Positions 48,769 to 62,047 of a stretch of DNA of 64,000 bases are shown one piece after another. The stretch's first letter is position 1, and each line of letters begins with the position of its first letter. The notes below the pieces were generated by a model, which ran no database searches, was not told the DNA's origin, and saw nothing but the letters and a program-made list of their open reading frames with translations. A program made the translations under genes and the position numbers. The stretch covers positions 8,370,001-8,434,000 of the forward strand of contig NC_060024.1 of NCBI RefSeq assembly GCF_021134715.1, written 5' to 3'. This stretch comes from Daphnia pulex (Eukaryota; Arthropoda; Branchiopoda; Diplostraca; Daphniidae).

Positions 48769-51617
48769 TTTTACAGATTAGTCGAAGATAGATGATTATA
48801 TAAATCTAAAAATAATTAAACAATGAATGTTTTACGGTAAAATAATCTGTACATTGACTTGAAAAATAGAAACTAGGCAAACTGAAAAATATCTATCTAA
48901 AATCACATTAATTCCTGGAACTTTGAGGAAGCAAATACTATTCGATACCGATGTGGATAAACCAATACTTTAAAATAATAGCTGGAAAACAAAGAGTTGT
49001 TTTTTTCTAAAAAATATAAAATTACCTTTAATTCTCTGTTTTGAACTACTCTTATTACACTGTACTGCTTTGAAGGTGTGGAAGTGATATGATTTCCTAT
49101 CAACAATTTGAGTGACTCTTATACCACGTGAAATGAAAGTTTTCGTTTTAGTTGCGAACATTACGCAATACAAAAACCAAAGGGCTGGACTCCAACAAAT
49201 TCACATGAATCGATGACTGCCGCAAGGTCCACCTGAAAAAGTTACTTGTTAAGTACAATGACATCCACTTCGTAAAGTATAATTTAGTATCAACTAACTT
49301 TTTTGTCCTCAGTGTATCATTCTTTCTTTTTGGGCCTAAACTACGCTGTGTTTAAATTATATTTAGTGACTTTAATTATTTTACGCCTTCCCAATTAAAT
49401 GACCATAAATCATTTTAAGGAATTTACGAAAGAATTTCTATATCTATTTTGTAGCTTGAAGAGTAAATGTGCACTTCAATTGTTAATACGCAGAAACCTG
49501 TTTAGCCTGTTCGGTATAGAATTATTGTTAGAGGTCATAAAAAGAGGGTGTTTTTATGTAAAATATATTTATTCTCTTTAACCCAAGAAGGAAATTTTTT
49601 ATTTGACGAGAGAAAGTTGACGAAAAGATTCGTGGTTTCAATGTTTTTCACTGATGGCAGGCAGAGAGTTGAATTGGAAAAGCTAGCCTTTCCATAGTTG
49701 ACAACGCCCAAATAATTATTTTAATGAAAACTTTTGAAAAATTATTTTGGTGTTCAACTCAATTGAAGATTATAAAAATCTGGATAAATTAGCTATCTAA
49801 GGTTCTTCTTATTATCTAACTGGCGCAATATTTCATAAAATGCGCCTCATGATTATGTTGTCTTCTATTATCAATTATTAATCGAAGATAAAGACTTATT
49901 TCATGCACAAAATTAATTCTATGTGTTTTTATGTCATGTAAAAATTACCAATGTCGCAGGCACTGATGCATAATTCATCCTCGAAATTTAATTTTTTTCT
50001 TGGTTTCTGTTTTCTTTGTTGAGTTAGTTTTTGTCTAGTTTCTCGCCGTCTTCTTCAAATTAACATTTTCATTGTCCTCTTCATCTTACTTGTGATATTT
50101 TACAATATATATAAATGCCGTTCCCTACTTGGAGAAATCTGCTAGATTCTCCAATTTAGATTATTCCAAAAGTTATCACAATTGGCTCCATAGGTTTGGC
50201 CCTTCTCGAATCTGTCGGCTTTTATTGCCGTGGATCCGTAGTAAATTCATTAAACCACATAGGCGTTCTCCAAAGATCGATTTTAATAGTCTCTTACTGA
50301 TTCAAATAAATTTATAGCTGAATGAGAGCTTTGCGGTTTTGGTAGTGGTAGCGTAACTTTCTTCTTGTTGGAGAATGTAACTCGTTCATGTCTTATTGAC
50401 AAGAAAATGGTATATGTGAGGGAGTTTGGTTCTGATTTTTTTACCTTATTGAATGTGATTGTTTAATAACCCTGTGAAAAACTGCAAAAGCAATGACGCA
50501 ATTTTCAAACTAAACTGTTTTTCATTCTCCAAAATTTGTTTGGGTTTTATAGTTTCCGCATTGAACTTTGTAATATTTACATTGAAAACTATCAAACACC
50601 CATTTTGCTGATGTATTTTGGTAAAAAATCGAGTTTAGTTTTGATTCTGAATTAAAACAATGCAAACGGGGAAAACAACAGCAGAGTGCTTCTCTAGTTG
50701 AATTTATTTCTATAAAATTTGGGAAGGTTTAGAAATACTTGTTTAGCCTCTCCAAGAAAGGATATATTTACACGCAAACACTTACAGTACTTACCTATAA
50801 AGTTTGAGAACGCGTGAGAGAACCTTATGGAATTAGGCAATTTTCTCGGCGCTCCCAAAAATGGAATTTCGTCGGAGAGAAAGATAAAGTTTTCATCTTC
50901 AAATAAATCACAGTTTAGAATCGCTTGTTAAACAAGTGAAGTTTGAAAATTCATCGCGGTACAATGTAACCCCTACTGTGATGGCCTTTAAGTTAGAAAC
51001 GGTTAAAACTAGAAGGATGGGATGAGTTTTAAAATTGCTTTCTCTTAATACTCTTCCACTTCTACTATTATTTGATACCTATAATTAGTGAATCGTATAA
51101 CTTTGAGGCATCTGTTCAAATGCCTAGAATAATATTTTCCTGGAAAATATTGAAAAAGCAAGAAAAACATAACTGGTGCATATAGTAAATATGTAGTGTA
51201 AAATATTTGTATTTAAAATCTGAAACAATGTACATCGATGCAGTGAAATTTATAAGTATACATTTTGAGATTCCTCTTGAAAAATTGCATAACATATACA
51301 AAATGAGACAGTTTTCCTTTAAAAATAAACTTTTGTGTGGCTGCTGATGCTATTTAGAACTTTTAATTTTAAATATTTCTGAATATTCGCCTGGCGAAAG
51401 CCAGATTGGCGTTGTTCCCAAGTCACATTAAACTATTGTAGATTTTAAATAGATCAGCTGCGCATCAACATCATTTTTTGCATAAAAATAGTACACACAA
51501 ATATGTAGAGAAAATTAAGTAAGTAAAATCACTTTTGGTTAATATAAGGAACACAAGAAACACCTTTATTTTGTAATATATCTGTCTTTTTTACCGTATT
51601 ATCTCTGTGATAGTGAT
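48769..51617. other. Unit B spacer between gene A exon 1 and gene B
   Basis: Presumed promoter side of gene A and 3' side of gene B. A TATATAA-like word on the minus strand lies at about 48795-48802, only about 30 bp from the ATG. 50590-51355 is MULE 3' segment without the 942-bp palindrome. No gene of its own is seen. Confidence 0.5.
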
Positions 51618-54600
51618 TCAGTTGTATGCCTCAAAATCACGCTCTTCTTTAGTATTAGTTGACCGGTAATCTTCATCAGATTTTGTTAAAGTTTTGCTGA
51701 CTGCAGAGTTCGGATATTGTTTGTTTTCATATTTATCCTCGTCGTTTTGTTGTTCGCCAGAGGAGATCACAAAAAGTTTCTCGTTTAAATCGTAGAGACC
51801 TGTTGCTTTGGAGCAATCGAATTCATACCACCAAACACAGACGAAATGTTCCTGACTAAAAATAGTTCCGTTTGGACAGAGGAAGCTCCATTGACGATCC
51901 CCTAAACAAATATGGAAAACTTGACAACGGGCAGATACATCGGCATAATAGCCTGGCAGACGTTGCTCTGAACAATTAAATTGATTGTTTGGAAGTTCAG
52001 AAAAGATGGGATAATCGGTTCCAGGCTCTCCCGGAATCGCAGAGTAATCTCCCTCACTTTCAGATCCATCGTGGTCGCCAGTTTTATAGTTCTCTGCGAT
52101 AGCTGCAAAAGATTTGGATGAGTCAGCTTTTTCGTTTAGTTTAGAGTTGTAAGTGGAAAGATAATCAGCAGGTGATTCAATGGGTTGGGTTTTATAATTT
52201 GACTTATTTCCCGTGCTGATTGTTGGATAATTTGTGGAACTTGAGCTTTTTTCAATAGACGAATACTCAGTCAAAACTGGGTTGGCTGAAGACGGCCTAA
52301 CATCAACTGATAGATACTGGTCTGTACTGGTACCAGATTGATAACTAGGGGAATTTCCTTGCTTCTGATAGGAATTCTCATGTTCCACTGGGTCGGAAAT
52401 GACATAAACTCGATCGTTTGACTTATCCACAGAACTTGGACCAGTATTGGCATAACTAACATAAGGTGTTTCACCAGGAACAAGCACTGAAGTTGGTTTC
52501 GTGTTGTAAGCCTTAGCAGGATATTGATTACTGTCGCTTTGTCCTTGAGTAGTTGAAATTGGACTATGCTCATAAGAAATAGGGCTGGTATATCCCCTTT
52601 GTGTTAAATGTGTAGATGTCGCCAATGAGGAATGGGTGGTGGATTCCTCATACCTAGATGTAGTACTGTAATAGGATGATGTTCTCTCTTGGGGAGGAAT
52701 TTTATATGTTTTAGTTGTGGTTTTGGTTGTAGACTCAGTTGAGTATTTCAACGGCGCCGTGGCCTTAGTCAAAAGAACTGATGGTGACTCGGTTTGAGGA
52801 TAAGACTTTAATTCTTGTGTGGAATATGGCGATTTGGTCACTGGAGAAATAGACGCAGACTTTGGTTGGTAAGGTTTTGAAGTAGGAACGTAATTTGGAA
52901 CATTTTGTTTTTTAGTATCTTCGGTATGTGGTAATAGAGACTCGATTTCTCTGTAGAATCCTGGGGCAGAATAACCTGGATTTTTGCTTTCACTGGTGTT
53001 AGATTCTTTATTCTTTTTGTAAGGTTCACTTGAGGGTTTTTCTTCCGAGCTAAAAGAAGGAAGACTCGGGGAATTAAATTTCTTCTTATTTTCAGTGTCC
53101 GGAGAAGAATCAACTTCCTTGTGGGAGAGGGAGGCAGAAGGAACTGAAACCTTTGGTTCACTTTCGTCCACATGCGACACTTGTGATAGCTTTTTGTCAT
53201 AAGATTCTTTTGAAGGTTTTTGTTCCTGTGTGCCATGAGAACTACTTGAAACGTAAGATGGGGCATCAAGTTTCTTCTTTTCTTCGTAATCTGACAGAGA
53301 CTCGGCTTTCTTGTAGGACTGAGGAATAGGATAAACTGTTGTTTTCGATTTTTCTTTCTCTACATTTGAAACATCATGTGGTTTACTCGTTGAAGGTTTA
53401 TCTCTCACGGTTTTGTATTGTGGTGTGGAATAAAGAGATTTGGGGATATCTTCTTTCTTCTTGTTTTCGGTAGCGGGCGAAGATTTCACATATTTCGATG
53501 ATGGGGTTTCAGAATAACCTGAATACTTTAACTTGATTTTGTCCACATTATATTCTTTCTTTTCAGTATAAGAATGTTCTTTCTGTGCATAAGATTCACT
53601 TACTTCAGCTGCGGAGGATGGTGTTGTAATCTCTGATTTTGTGGGTGTCTTCAAATAAATTTCGGTTGATGGGTAGGCTTTTGTTTCCTTATAGGTAGAA
53701 GAAACAGTAGGTTTTGAAATGGATGGTTGGGTCGTCTGGTATTTTAACGTTTCTCCTTTTGAATATGAATTATGTTCTGGATAGCTCGCAGAATCAGATA
53801 CGTACGCAGATGCATAAATCGTTGATTTTAAAGGGGAAATGTAGACTGGAACGGTTTCTAGCAACTTGACAACAGAGACATTAGAAACTGCAGACTGAGA
53901 TTGACTTTTGTGGTGTTGATTATCCGTGGGAAGCTTTTTTCCATATTGGTGGAGTTTCGTAAGTTGAGCTTGCTGGACAGGATAGGGTGATTTTGCAGGA
54001 TTGATATTTTGTTGATACGTTACTGTCGATTTAGGGTTTACGGATATGGTCGGATTTGTCTTTAATGCGGGATTCGCTGCCTTTGTGTTTTGCAGTGATG
54101 GAGGAATTGATTTTCCACTCTGGAAGGACGTTTCAGGGAAATTGGAGTAATGGTTAGGTATTTGAAGGGAATTTGGCCCAACACCAAATACTACTATTCC
54201 AGGTCTCGGGGCAGCTGGGCGAACAGGCAATTGTCTTTGTGCCGAAGCTGTTGAATAAACGTTCGAGGGAGTGTGATAATTGTTGTGTGGAACGTGTAGT
54301 TGTGGTAGTTGTTGAGTTGGCAAATTTTGATTCTGATAGGCTTGAACCGAAGGTATAATCCGACGACCTTTTCCTCTTTTCTACATTTGGTAACAAATTT
54401 AGACGCGAATTAATACATATTAATAAACTTAAATATTTGTATTCGGTTTATAATGCAAATTATTTTTGTTACTACTAATTATTTATTTTTGTTCATTGAT
54501 TTCTAAATAAGTAGGACCTGAAATATAAAACTTACGTGTGAAATGGCGTCTGTGATGTCAAGTATTCCTGAAATTTTAAATATGTATAAATGTAAAAATT

Positions 54601-55283
54601 GTTTCTTGACTCAATATAAAATACTTCAATAAAAAGTAAAATGGTAGATAAACTTAATCAATGTATTTATGAACTCAATCTCATTTGTGTTCCGTTTGAA
54701 AATAAATCATTACTTCAGATTGTTAAACCATTATAGGGCTCTTTGGGATCTGTTTTCTTTTGCCGTTTATCTGGCAACGCAGCATGGCTGTGCACTTTTG
54801 TAGCGCGAGAACAAGGAGAAGAAGGAGAATGGGACGAATGGAGGAGATGAGGAAACGTTGGTCCCCTTTTTTTCGTACGCCCTCCTCCCTCCCATTCGTC
54901 CAATTCTCCCTCTTCTCCCCGTTCTCGCGCTACAAAAGTGCGCAGCCATGTTGCGTTGCCAGATAAAACGGCAAAAGAAAACAGATCCCAAAGAGCCCTA
55001 TAATTGTTCAGAAGTATTTTTATTTAGTTGAATAATAACATAATTGGTCTTGAAATCAATCAATCAAAAGATAATTTTTAACACGAATTTTATCATTTTA
55101 AATTTCAAATAATGGAAATTGATTGAAAAATATTTGCTATTTTTGTTTACTCATCAGCATTTAAATTAGCAAATATTCTTTAATAATTTATTTACTTAAA
55201 ATTATAATCACTTATTTTGTACTTTAAAAAGGGTTCTTACCTAAAACCAAGATGGTGAAAACCAAAGGTCTGGCCGCGAACAT
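51618..55283 (-). CDS. Secreted chitin-binding (CBM14, CPAP1-like) protein, copy B
   Basis: Exons 55241-55283, 54536-54567 and 51618-54380, total 2838 nt (945 aa), all in frame. It has the same architecture as copy A: split signal peptide, methionine-free low-complexity body and a C-terminal six-Cys peritrophin-A domain. Differences from A include a 9-bp deletion (SKNPGYSAP), ISYEHSP for TSYEQSP and SKLNEKA for SKPNEKA. No disabling change is visible, so this copy should be translatable if its promoter works. MITE copy 3 lies in intron 1. Confidence 0.88.
54736..54998. mobile_element. Palindromic MITE, copy 3, in intron 1 of gene B
   Basis: 263 bp with TA on both flanks, spaced 6515 bp from copy 2. 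It marks the boundary between units B and C. Confidence 0.9.
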
Positions 55284-57266
55284 TTTTACAGATTAGTCGA
55301 AGATAGATGATTATATAAATCTAAAAATAATTAAACAATGAATGTTTTACGGTAAAATAATCTGTACATTGACTTGAAAAATAGAAACTAGGCAAACTGA
55401 AAAATATCTATCTAAAATCACATTAATTCCTGGAACTTTGAGGAAGCAAATACTATTCGATACCGATGTGGATAAACCAATACTTTAAAATAATAGCTGG
55501 AAAACAAAGAGTTGTTTTTTTCTAAAAAATATAAAATTACCTTTAATTCTCTGTTTTGAACTACTCTTATTACACTGTACTGCTTTGAAGGTGTGGAAGT
55601 GATATGATTTCCTATCAACAATTTGAGTGACTCTTATACCACGTGAAATGAAAGTTTTCGTTTTAGTTGCGAACATTACGCAATACAAAAACCAAAGGGC
55701 TGGACTCCAACAAATTCACATGAATCGATGACTGCCGCAAGGTCCACCTGAAAAAGTTACTTGTTAAGTACAATGACATCCACTTCGTAAAGTATAATTT
55801 AGTATCAACTAACTTTTTTGTCCTCAGTGTATCATTCTTTCTTTTTGGGCCTAAACTACGCTGTGTTTAAATTATATTTAGTGACTTTAATTATTTTACG
55901 CCTTCCCAATTAAATGACCATAAATCATTTTAAGGAATTTACGAAAGAATTTCTATATCTATTTTGTAGCTTGAAGAGTAAATGTGCACTTCAATTGTTA
56001 ATACGCAGAAACCTGTTTAGCCTGTTCGGTATAGAATTATTGTTAGAGGTCATAAAAAGAGGGTGTTTTTATGTAAAATATATTTATTCTCTTTAACCCA
56101 AGAAGGAAATTTTTTATTTGACGAGAGAAAGTTGACGAAAAGATTCGTGGTTTCAATGTTTTTCACTGATGGCAGGCAGAGAGTTGAATTGGAAAAGCTA
56201 GCCTTTCCATAGTTGACAACGCCCAAATAATTATTTTAATGAAAACTTTTGAAAAATTATTTTGGTGTTCAACTCAATTGAAGATTATAAAAATCTGGAT
56301 AAATTAGCTATCTAAGGTTCTTCTTATTATCTAACTGGCGCAATATTTCATAAAATGCGCCTCATGATTATGTTGTCTTCTATTATCAATTATTAATCGA
56401 AGATAAAGACTTATTTCATGCACAAAATTAATTCTATGTGTTTTTATGTCATGTAAAAATTACCAATGTCGCAGGCACTGATGCATAATTCATCCTCGAA
56501 ATTTAATTTTTTTCTTGGTTTCTGTTTTCTTTGTTGAGTTAGTTTTTGTCTAGTTTCTCGCCGTCTTCTTCAAATTAACATTTTCATTGTCCTCTTCATC
56601 TTAGTTGTGATATTTTACAATATATATAAATGCCGTTCCCTACTTGGAGAAATCTGCTAGATTCTCCAATTTAGATTATTCCAAAAGTTATCACAATTGG
56701 CTCCATAGGTTTGGCCCTTCTCGAATCTGTCGGCTTTTATTGTCGTGGATCCGTAGTAAATTCATTAAACCACATAGGCGTTCTCCAAAGATCGATTTTA
56801 ATAGTCTCTTACTGATTCAAATAAATTTATAGCTGAATGAGAGCTTTGCGGTTTTGGTAGTGGTAGCGTAACTTTCTTCTTGTTGGAGAATGTAACTCGT
56901 TCATGTCTTATTGACAAGAAAATGGTATATGTGAGGGAGTTTGGTTCTGATTGTTTTACCTTATTGAATGTGATTGTTTAATAACCCTGTGAAAAACTGC
57001 AAAAGCAATGACGTAATTTTCAAACTAAACTGTTTTTCATTCTCCAAAATTTGTTTGGGTTTTATAGTTTCCGCATTGAACTTTGTAATATTTACATTGA
57101 AAACTATCAAACACCCATTTTGCTGATGTATTTTGGTAAAAAATCGAGTTTAGTTTTGATTCTGAATAAAAACAATGCAAACGGGGAAAACAACAGCAGA
57201 GTGCTTCTCTAGTTGAATTTATTTCTATAAAATTTGGGAAGGTTTAGAAATACTTGTTTAGCCTCT
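55284..57266. other. Unit C spacer, left of the LTR element
   Basis: Upstream flank of gene B exon 1, near-identical to 48769-50747. It runs into the MULE 3' segment and is cut by the LTR retrotransposon at 57267. No separate gene is seen. Confidence 0.6.
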
Positions 57267-57583
57267 TGTAACGGTTGCTTGACCGTTCACTTAGCGACAG
57301 CCTCGACACACTCCTTAATAGGTAGTAGCTGGCAACCCGCACGCCAGATGCACGTGATCAACACATATCTGGATCGTCTGGAAACTGACCTCCAGTCTGT
57401 GCCCGCAAGGCACAGCCACGTCAGCAACCCACCACTACTTAAGCGGAGCCCACCTGAGACTCCGGGGAGACTATACGATGTACACTGTTACTGTATGTAA
57501 CATCTAGACCTGTGTCTCGTCAATACAAGCTGTTCTCCCATACTTTGAGTTCGTCCATTTACTCATTGTAACTACCTGTTACA
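57267..57583 (+). repeat. 5' LTR
   Basis: 317 bp, TG...CA ends with inverted TGTAAC/GTTACA termini. Confidence 0.95.
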
Positions 57584-57936
57584 TTTGGTGAACGTGCCTG
57601 CGCGAAGCTGACATCTTCAACATCTTTCAGCCCGAACCTTCCATCATCTTCGAGACAGCTCTAATCACAGACCAACCGGTCAGGCCTTTGGCTCGACATC
57701 GCAGACGCCTTCCTCATTGCGTCTTCAGTCTCCGCAACAACGTGAGTTAAGAACAATCTAGCTGACATCACACCACATTGTTCTGATGCTGTAGCCCTGA
57801 ATTATACCACACCACTTAGCAAAAAAAAAAACTACCAACTCAAACCATACACCACCTATTACCCATTGATTCATCATAGCCTCAACTATCGACGTTCTTC
57901 CTACAACCAAAACCCAACCTATCTAATTTTCCAATA

Positions 57937-58734
57937 ATGGCGGACGCCCTACAAGACCTTATCACGGCACTAAACCGACGTGAAGACATCCAGGCCATCT
58001 CATTCTTCGGCGGTAACGCCACAGACCAATACATATCATCATGGCTCTCCGAAGCAGAAGCAGTCGCCACCATCCACAATTGGAATGACGACGTTAAGAA
58101 ACAAAATTTCGCCTCAAGACTCAAAGGCCCCGCCCTTAAATGGCATTCCCAGCGCACCCGCGCTCACCCGAACGAAGCCTACGCAGCTTGGAAGCAAGCA
58201 ATCAAGGACCATTTCAAACATCCAGCCGCCAGAGACAAACAAATACAAAAGCTTGAAAATCTAACTCAGAAACCAAACCAGCCTGTTAGAATGTTTATCG
58301 ACAAGATCAACAGCACGTACAACGCTATCTACGAAGACACGGGTAACAACAATTTATCAATAAAAAACGATCTACTCGTTAAGATCCTCCTACGAGGAAT
58401 ACTAAAACCAATAAAAACTCTTATGGTTTTAAACCAAATGCTACCGGAAGTCACCACTTGGGATGACGCGCAAAGAGCGGCATTACGATGTGAAATTACT
58501 CTGTACAAAACGCAGACAAGCAATGGAGTACTAGAACTACCTACCTTCACCAGTTCTAATATTGATGCACTATCAGCTACGACCCTACAACAACAACAAC
58601 AAATCAAGGAATTACAATCAAAACTTAACAAAATAAATTTTGTTGGAGAAGTACAAGAACCAACTGATGACACCATACATAACACGGTACCCAACCGACG
58701 CGGACGACCCCCGAATTCTCAATTTAAATTTTAA
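57937..58734 (+). CDS. Gag-like capsid protein of the LTR element (265 aa)
   Basis: Starts at ATG 57937 inside an intact frame ending TAA. The region around ISFFGGNATDQYISSWL, SRLKGPALKWHSQ and EAYAAWKQAIKDHF follows the retrotransposon gag pattern (F-G, W-x-A/E, L-x-G-x-A-x-W, W-x-x-F-x-x-F). That points to a Ty3/gypsy-like capsid. A Gln-rich linker follows, ending RRGRPPNSQ. No CCHC zinc knuckle is present, so RNA binding may rely on the basic tail or be lost. It is the only protein of the element that looks intact. Confidence 0.8.
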   Translation: MADALQDLITALNRREDIQAISFFGGNATDQYISSWLSEAEAVATIHNWNDDVKKQNFASRLKGPALKWHSQRTRAHPNEAYAAWKQAIKDHFKHPAARDKQIQKLENLTQKPNQPVRMFIDKINSTYNAIYEDTGNNNLSIKNDLLVKILLRGILKPIKTLMVLNQMLPEVTTWDDAQRAALRCEITLYKTQTSNGVLELPTFTSSNIDALSATTLQQQQQIKELQSKLNKINFVGEVQEPTDDTIHNTVPNRRGRPPNSQFKF

Positions 58735-60867
58735 AACCATGCAATTCTCCTTGCGTAGTATTACTTAGTAGATCCCCTCTAAAATGATCAAACTTATCTT
58801 TTAACTAAACCATCCTTAATTTTTAGTCTTTTTTTGAGCACTTAAAGCTACTAATTCAAATATATTAATTAATAAGTCTGCTTCCCTCTCCTATTAAAAA
58901 CCCCTTTTTGAAGTCAAGAAGAAAACATACATTACAATGGCGTTCTATCTTAACCCTTTTCAACGTATCCCTTATGAAAGAAACTGATAGTGAAGCTACA
59001 AAATTCTCGAGTGTTGACCCAACGTGTGGCGAAACTCTCATTATCGTGTAAACTCCGACCAGGCACACTCAAGACATATTTTACCCTTAGAGAAGATTTT
59101 GTGCTTCTACCTAAGGCAAATCTGGAAAATAGTGCATTGCCAATAAGTATCGTTTCTCAAAAGAAGAAGTGGGATATTTAGGACATATCGTATCCTAAGG
59201 AGGAATCGAAGTTATTTAATCCGTAACCAACTACAGAAGATATTTACAAATTCACCAACAAGACCCATGGTTCCCAGCTTACAAAAAGCAAAGTACCATG
59301 GACACGGGGAACTGAGGAGCAGACGTGCTACGATGGCTACTGCCGTCACCTTAGGAAAACCAGGGCGCCCATGAGGAATCTGTTATTGATTCATGAGGAA
59401 TCTGTTATTGATTCATGAGAACATTCTGTTGCGTATGCCTCTATAAACACATGACCAAGTAAACTAGAACTGAGTGGACCCCTACTCAGCAACTAGATAT
59501 ATTTTGCAAGGAAATCTACATGGACGGCATGGCGCAAAGAAAGGAACTTGTCGACAGTGAGCAAGACAGTAGTCCCGGTGAAACTACATAAGAGATACTT
59601 CTGTTTGTTGTCCAAGCATGTACGCATATTGCAAACTGTTAATTTATGCTGAACAAACGCCATAACAAACGTGCACAGCCCTACTGCCATCCATACCGAT
59701 TGACACACATTTTGTTGACGGTTGGAAATATTTAGCAGCAGGGGCCCCGTTTTAAAACGCCTACTTGAAAATGGATGTATCTTGATGGATATAGAGTATG
59801 CGACACACTGTGTTCGCTATTCAAAAAAAAAATGTATCGGCCTAATCTTCAAAACAAAAGTTCACTGGCAAATAACACTGAACTAAGACGATTTGACTGA
59901 CAACATTATCAACTATCGAGATACACATTTTTTCAAACTTCAGTAATGACAGAAACGAGCTAAACCAAGCCATTTAAGCAGTTACATGCCACCACCCACT
60001 ATAAGACCACCGGATTATAATACTTCTGATGTATGTGTACAACTAACCCTATTATCACGGGACGGAACGTGATACAATTAATGGGGTGAACAACTAAATT
60101 ACGTAGAGTCAACGTCCACAAAACTTTACATTCCAGTACAAGAATTTAACCTTTCTTTCTTCTCAAGGCTTTACGGCCTTAGAGCAAAAAATAATGAAGG
60201 CCTCTTGTGAGGATTGTTAGTGATTGCCAACTAAACTTGTCCTCATAAAACCATGGTATGAGACAATTTATTAGCAAAAACAAAAAAAAATACGCGATTG
60301 CACAAGCAAAACTGAACCACTATTACAATCGTTTACTGAAGAATTACTCTTCGAGTAACACGACGCCGTGCTTCTTAAAGTCTACATGTGCAGATCGGAA
60401 AATGAACTTGAGGTAAACGCTCATAGTAATTGAAAATTTTCCGATCCCAAATTATTGATGTATCAAATTGACGAAGACTACGAAATGTTGCAGTACACTG
60501 AAATCTCCTCAACCAAAGGAACCTTATTGTAAACCGAATCTCACTAATAGATGCAAAATTAACAAAGGAGTTAAACGAACGATCCATTCAAAAGATATAT
60601 CAGAAAGTGAAACTGGACTTGAAAAAACTTTCTAAAATCCCCGAGGCTACAACAGTAAAGAAGCCTACGAAAAGGAAATCGTCTGTTCAAAGAATTCAAA
60701 ATACGGATTCGTCTTTTTCAAATAAGGGAGGAATGAGAGTAGACTTCTCCGCTATTAACAAATTCGCATACTAACTTCGGTAAAGGTTAATAGGGTTTTC
60801 ATTAAAAGAAATTAACATTATTCTTTAACTAACACGAAATATTCATTTCCTTCAAATAAGGGAGGAA
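58735..60867 (+). other. Non-coding interior of the LTR element
   Basis: AT-rich, with only short frames. A 19-bp copy of the sequence around the polypurine tract (TTCAAATAAGGGAGGAATG) occurs at 60717-60735 and again at 60851-60869 next to the 3' LTR. Pol domains are not recognisable. Confidence 0.6.
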
Positions 60868-61184
60868 TGTAACGGTTGCTTGACCGTTCACTTAGCGACA
60901 GCCTCGACACACTCCTTAATAGGTAGTAGCTGGCAACCCGCACGCCAGATGCACGTGATCAACACATATCTGGATCGTCTGGAAACTGACCTCCAGTCTG
61001 TGCCCGCAAGGCACAGCCACGTCAGCAACCCACCACTACTTAAGCGGAGCCCACCTGAGACTCCGGGGAGACTATACGATGTACACTGTTACTGTATGTA
61101 ACATCTAGACCTGTGTCTCGTCAATACAAGCTGTTCTCCCATACTTTGAGTTCGTCCATTTACTCATTGTAACTACCTGTTACA
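60868..61184 (+). repeat. 3' LTR
   Basis: 317 bp, appears the same as the 5' LTR by eye, and is preceded by a purine-rich tract. Confidence 0.95.
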
Positions 61185-61188
61185 CTCT

Positions 61189-62047
61189 CCAAGAAAGGAT
61201 ATATTTACACGCAAACACTTACAGTACTTACCTATAAAGTTTTAGAACGCGTGAGAGAACCTTATGGAATTAGGCAATTTTCTCGGCGCTCCCAAAAATG
61301 GAATTTCGTCGGAGAGAAAGATAAAGTTTTCATCTTCAAATAAATCACAGTTTAGAATCGCTTGTTAAACAAGTGAAGTTTGAAAATTAATCGCGGTACA
61401 ATGTAACCCCTACTGTGATGGCCTTTAAGTTAGAAACGGTCAAAACTAGAAAGATGGGATGAGTTTTAAAATTGCTTTCTCTTATAACTCTTCCACTTCT
61501 ACTATTATTTGATGCCTATAATTAGTAAATCGTATAACTTTAAGGCATCTGTTCAAATGCCTAGAATAATATTTTCCTGGAAAATATTGAAAAAGCAAGA
61601 TAAACACAACTGGTGCATATAGTAAATATGTAGTGTAAAATATTTGTATTTAAAATCTGAAACAATGTACATCGATGCAGTGAAATTTATAAGTATACAT
61701 TTTGAGATGAAAAATTGCATAATATATACAAAATGAGACAGTTTTCCTTTAAAAATAAACTTTTGTGTGGCTGCTGATGCTATTTAGAACTTTTGATTTA
61801 AAATATTTCTGAATATTCGCCTGGCGAAAGCCAGATTGGCGTTGTTCCCAAGTCACATTAAAATATTGTAGATTTTAAATAGATCAGCTGCGCATCAACA
61901 TCATTTTTTGCATAAAAATAGTACACACAAATATGTAGAGAAAATTAAGTAAGTAAAATCACTTTTGGTTAACATAAGGAACACAAGAAACACCTTTATT
62001 TTGTAATATATCTGTCTTTTTTACCGTATTATTTCTGTGATAGTGAT
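61189..62047. other. Unit C spacer, right of the LTR element
   Basis: Continuation of the MULE 3' segment and the 3' flank of gene C. An 8-bp deletion near 61709 distinguishes it from units A and B. Confidence 0.6.

Larger units (their letters stand above)
57267..61184 (+). mobile_element. LTR retrotransposon, 3.9 kb, gag-only (non-autonomous)
   Basis: Two 317-bp direct LTRs (57267-57583 and 60868-61184) start TGTAACGG and end TGTTACA. I see no difference between them by eye. The target duplication CTCT (57263-57266 and 61185-61188) is exact, and units A and B show the unbroken site GCCTCTCCAAG. A likely primer site TGGTGAACGTGCC begins 2 bp after the 5' LTR, and a purine tract AAGGGAGGAA sits just before the 3' LTR. 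Only a gag-like frame is intact. From 58735 to 60860 I find no reverse transcriptase, RNase H or integrase frame. It depends on a related autonomous element for movement. Confidence 0.92.

Noticed and set aside
48795..48802. TATATAA word upstream of gene A
   Set aside because: It is only about 30 bp from the ATG, which would leave almost no 5' leader, and similar AT-rich words are common here.
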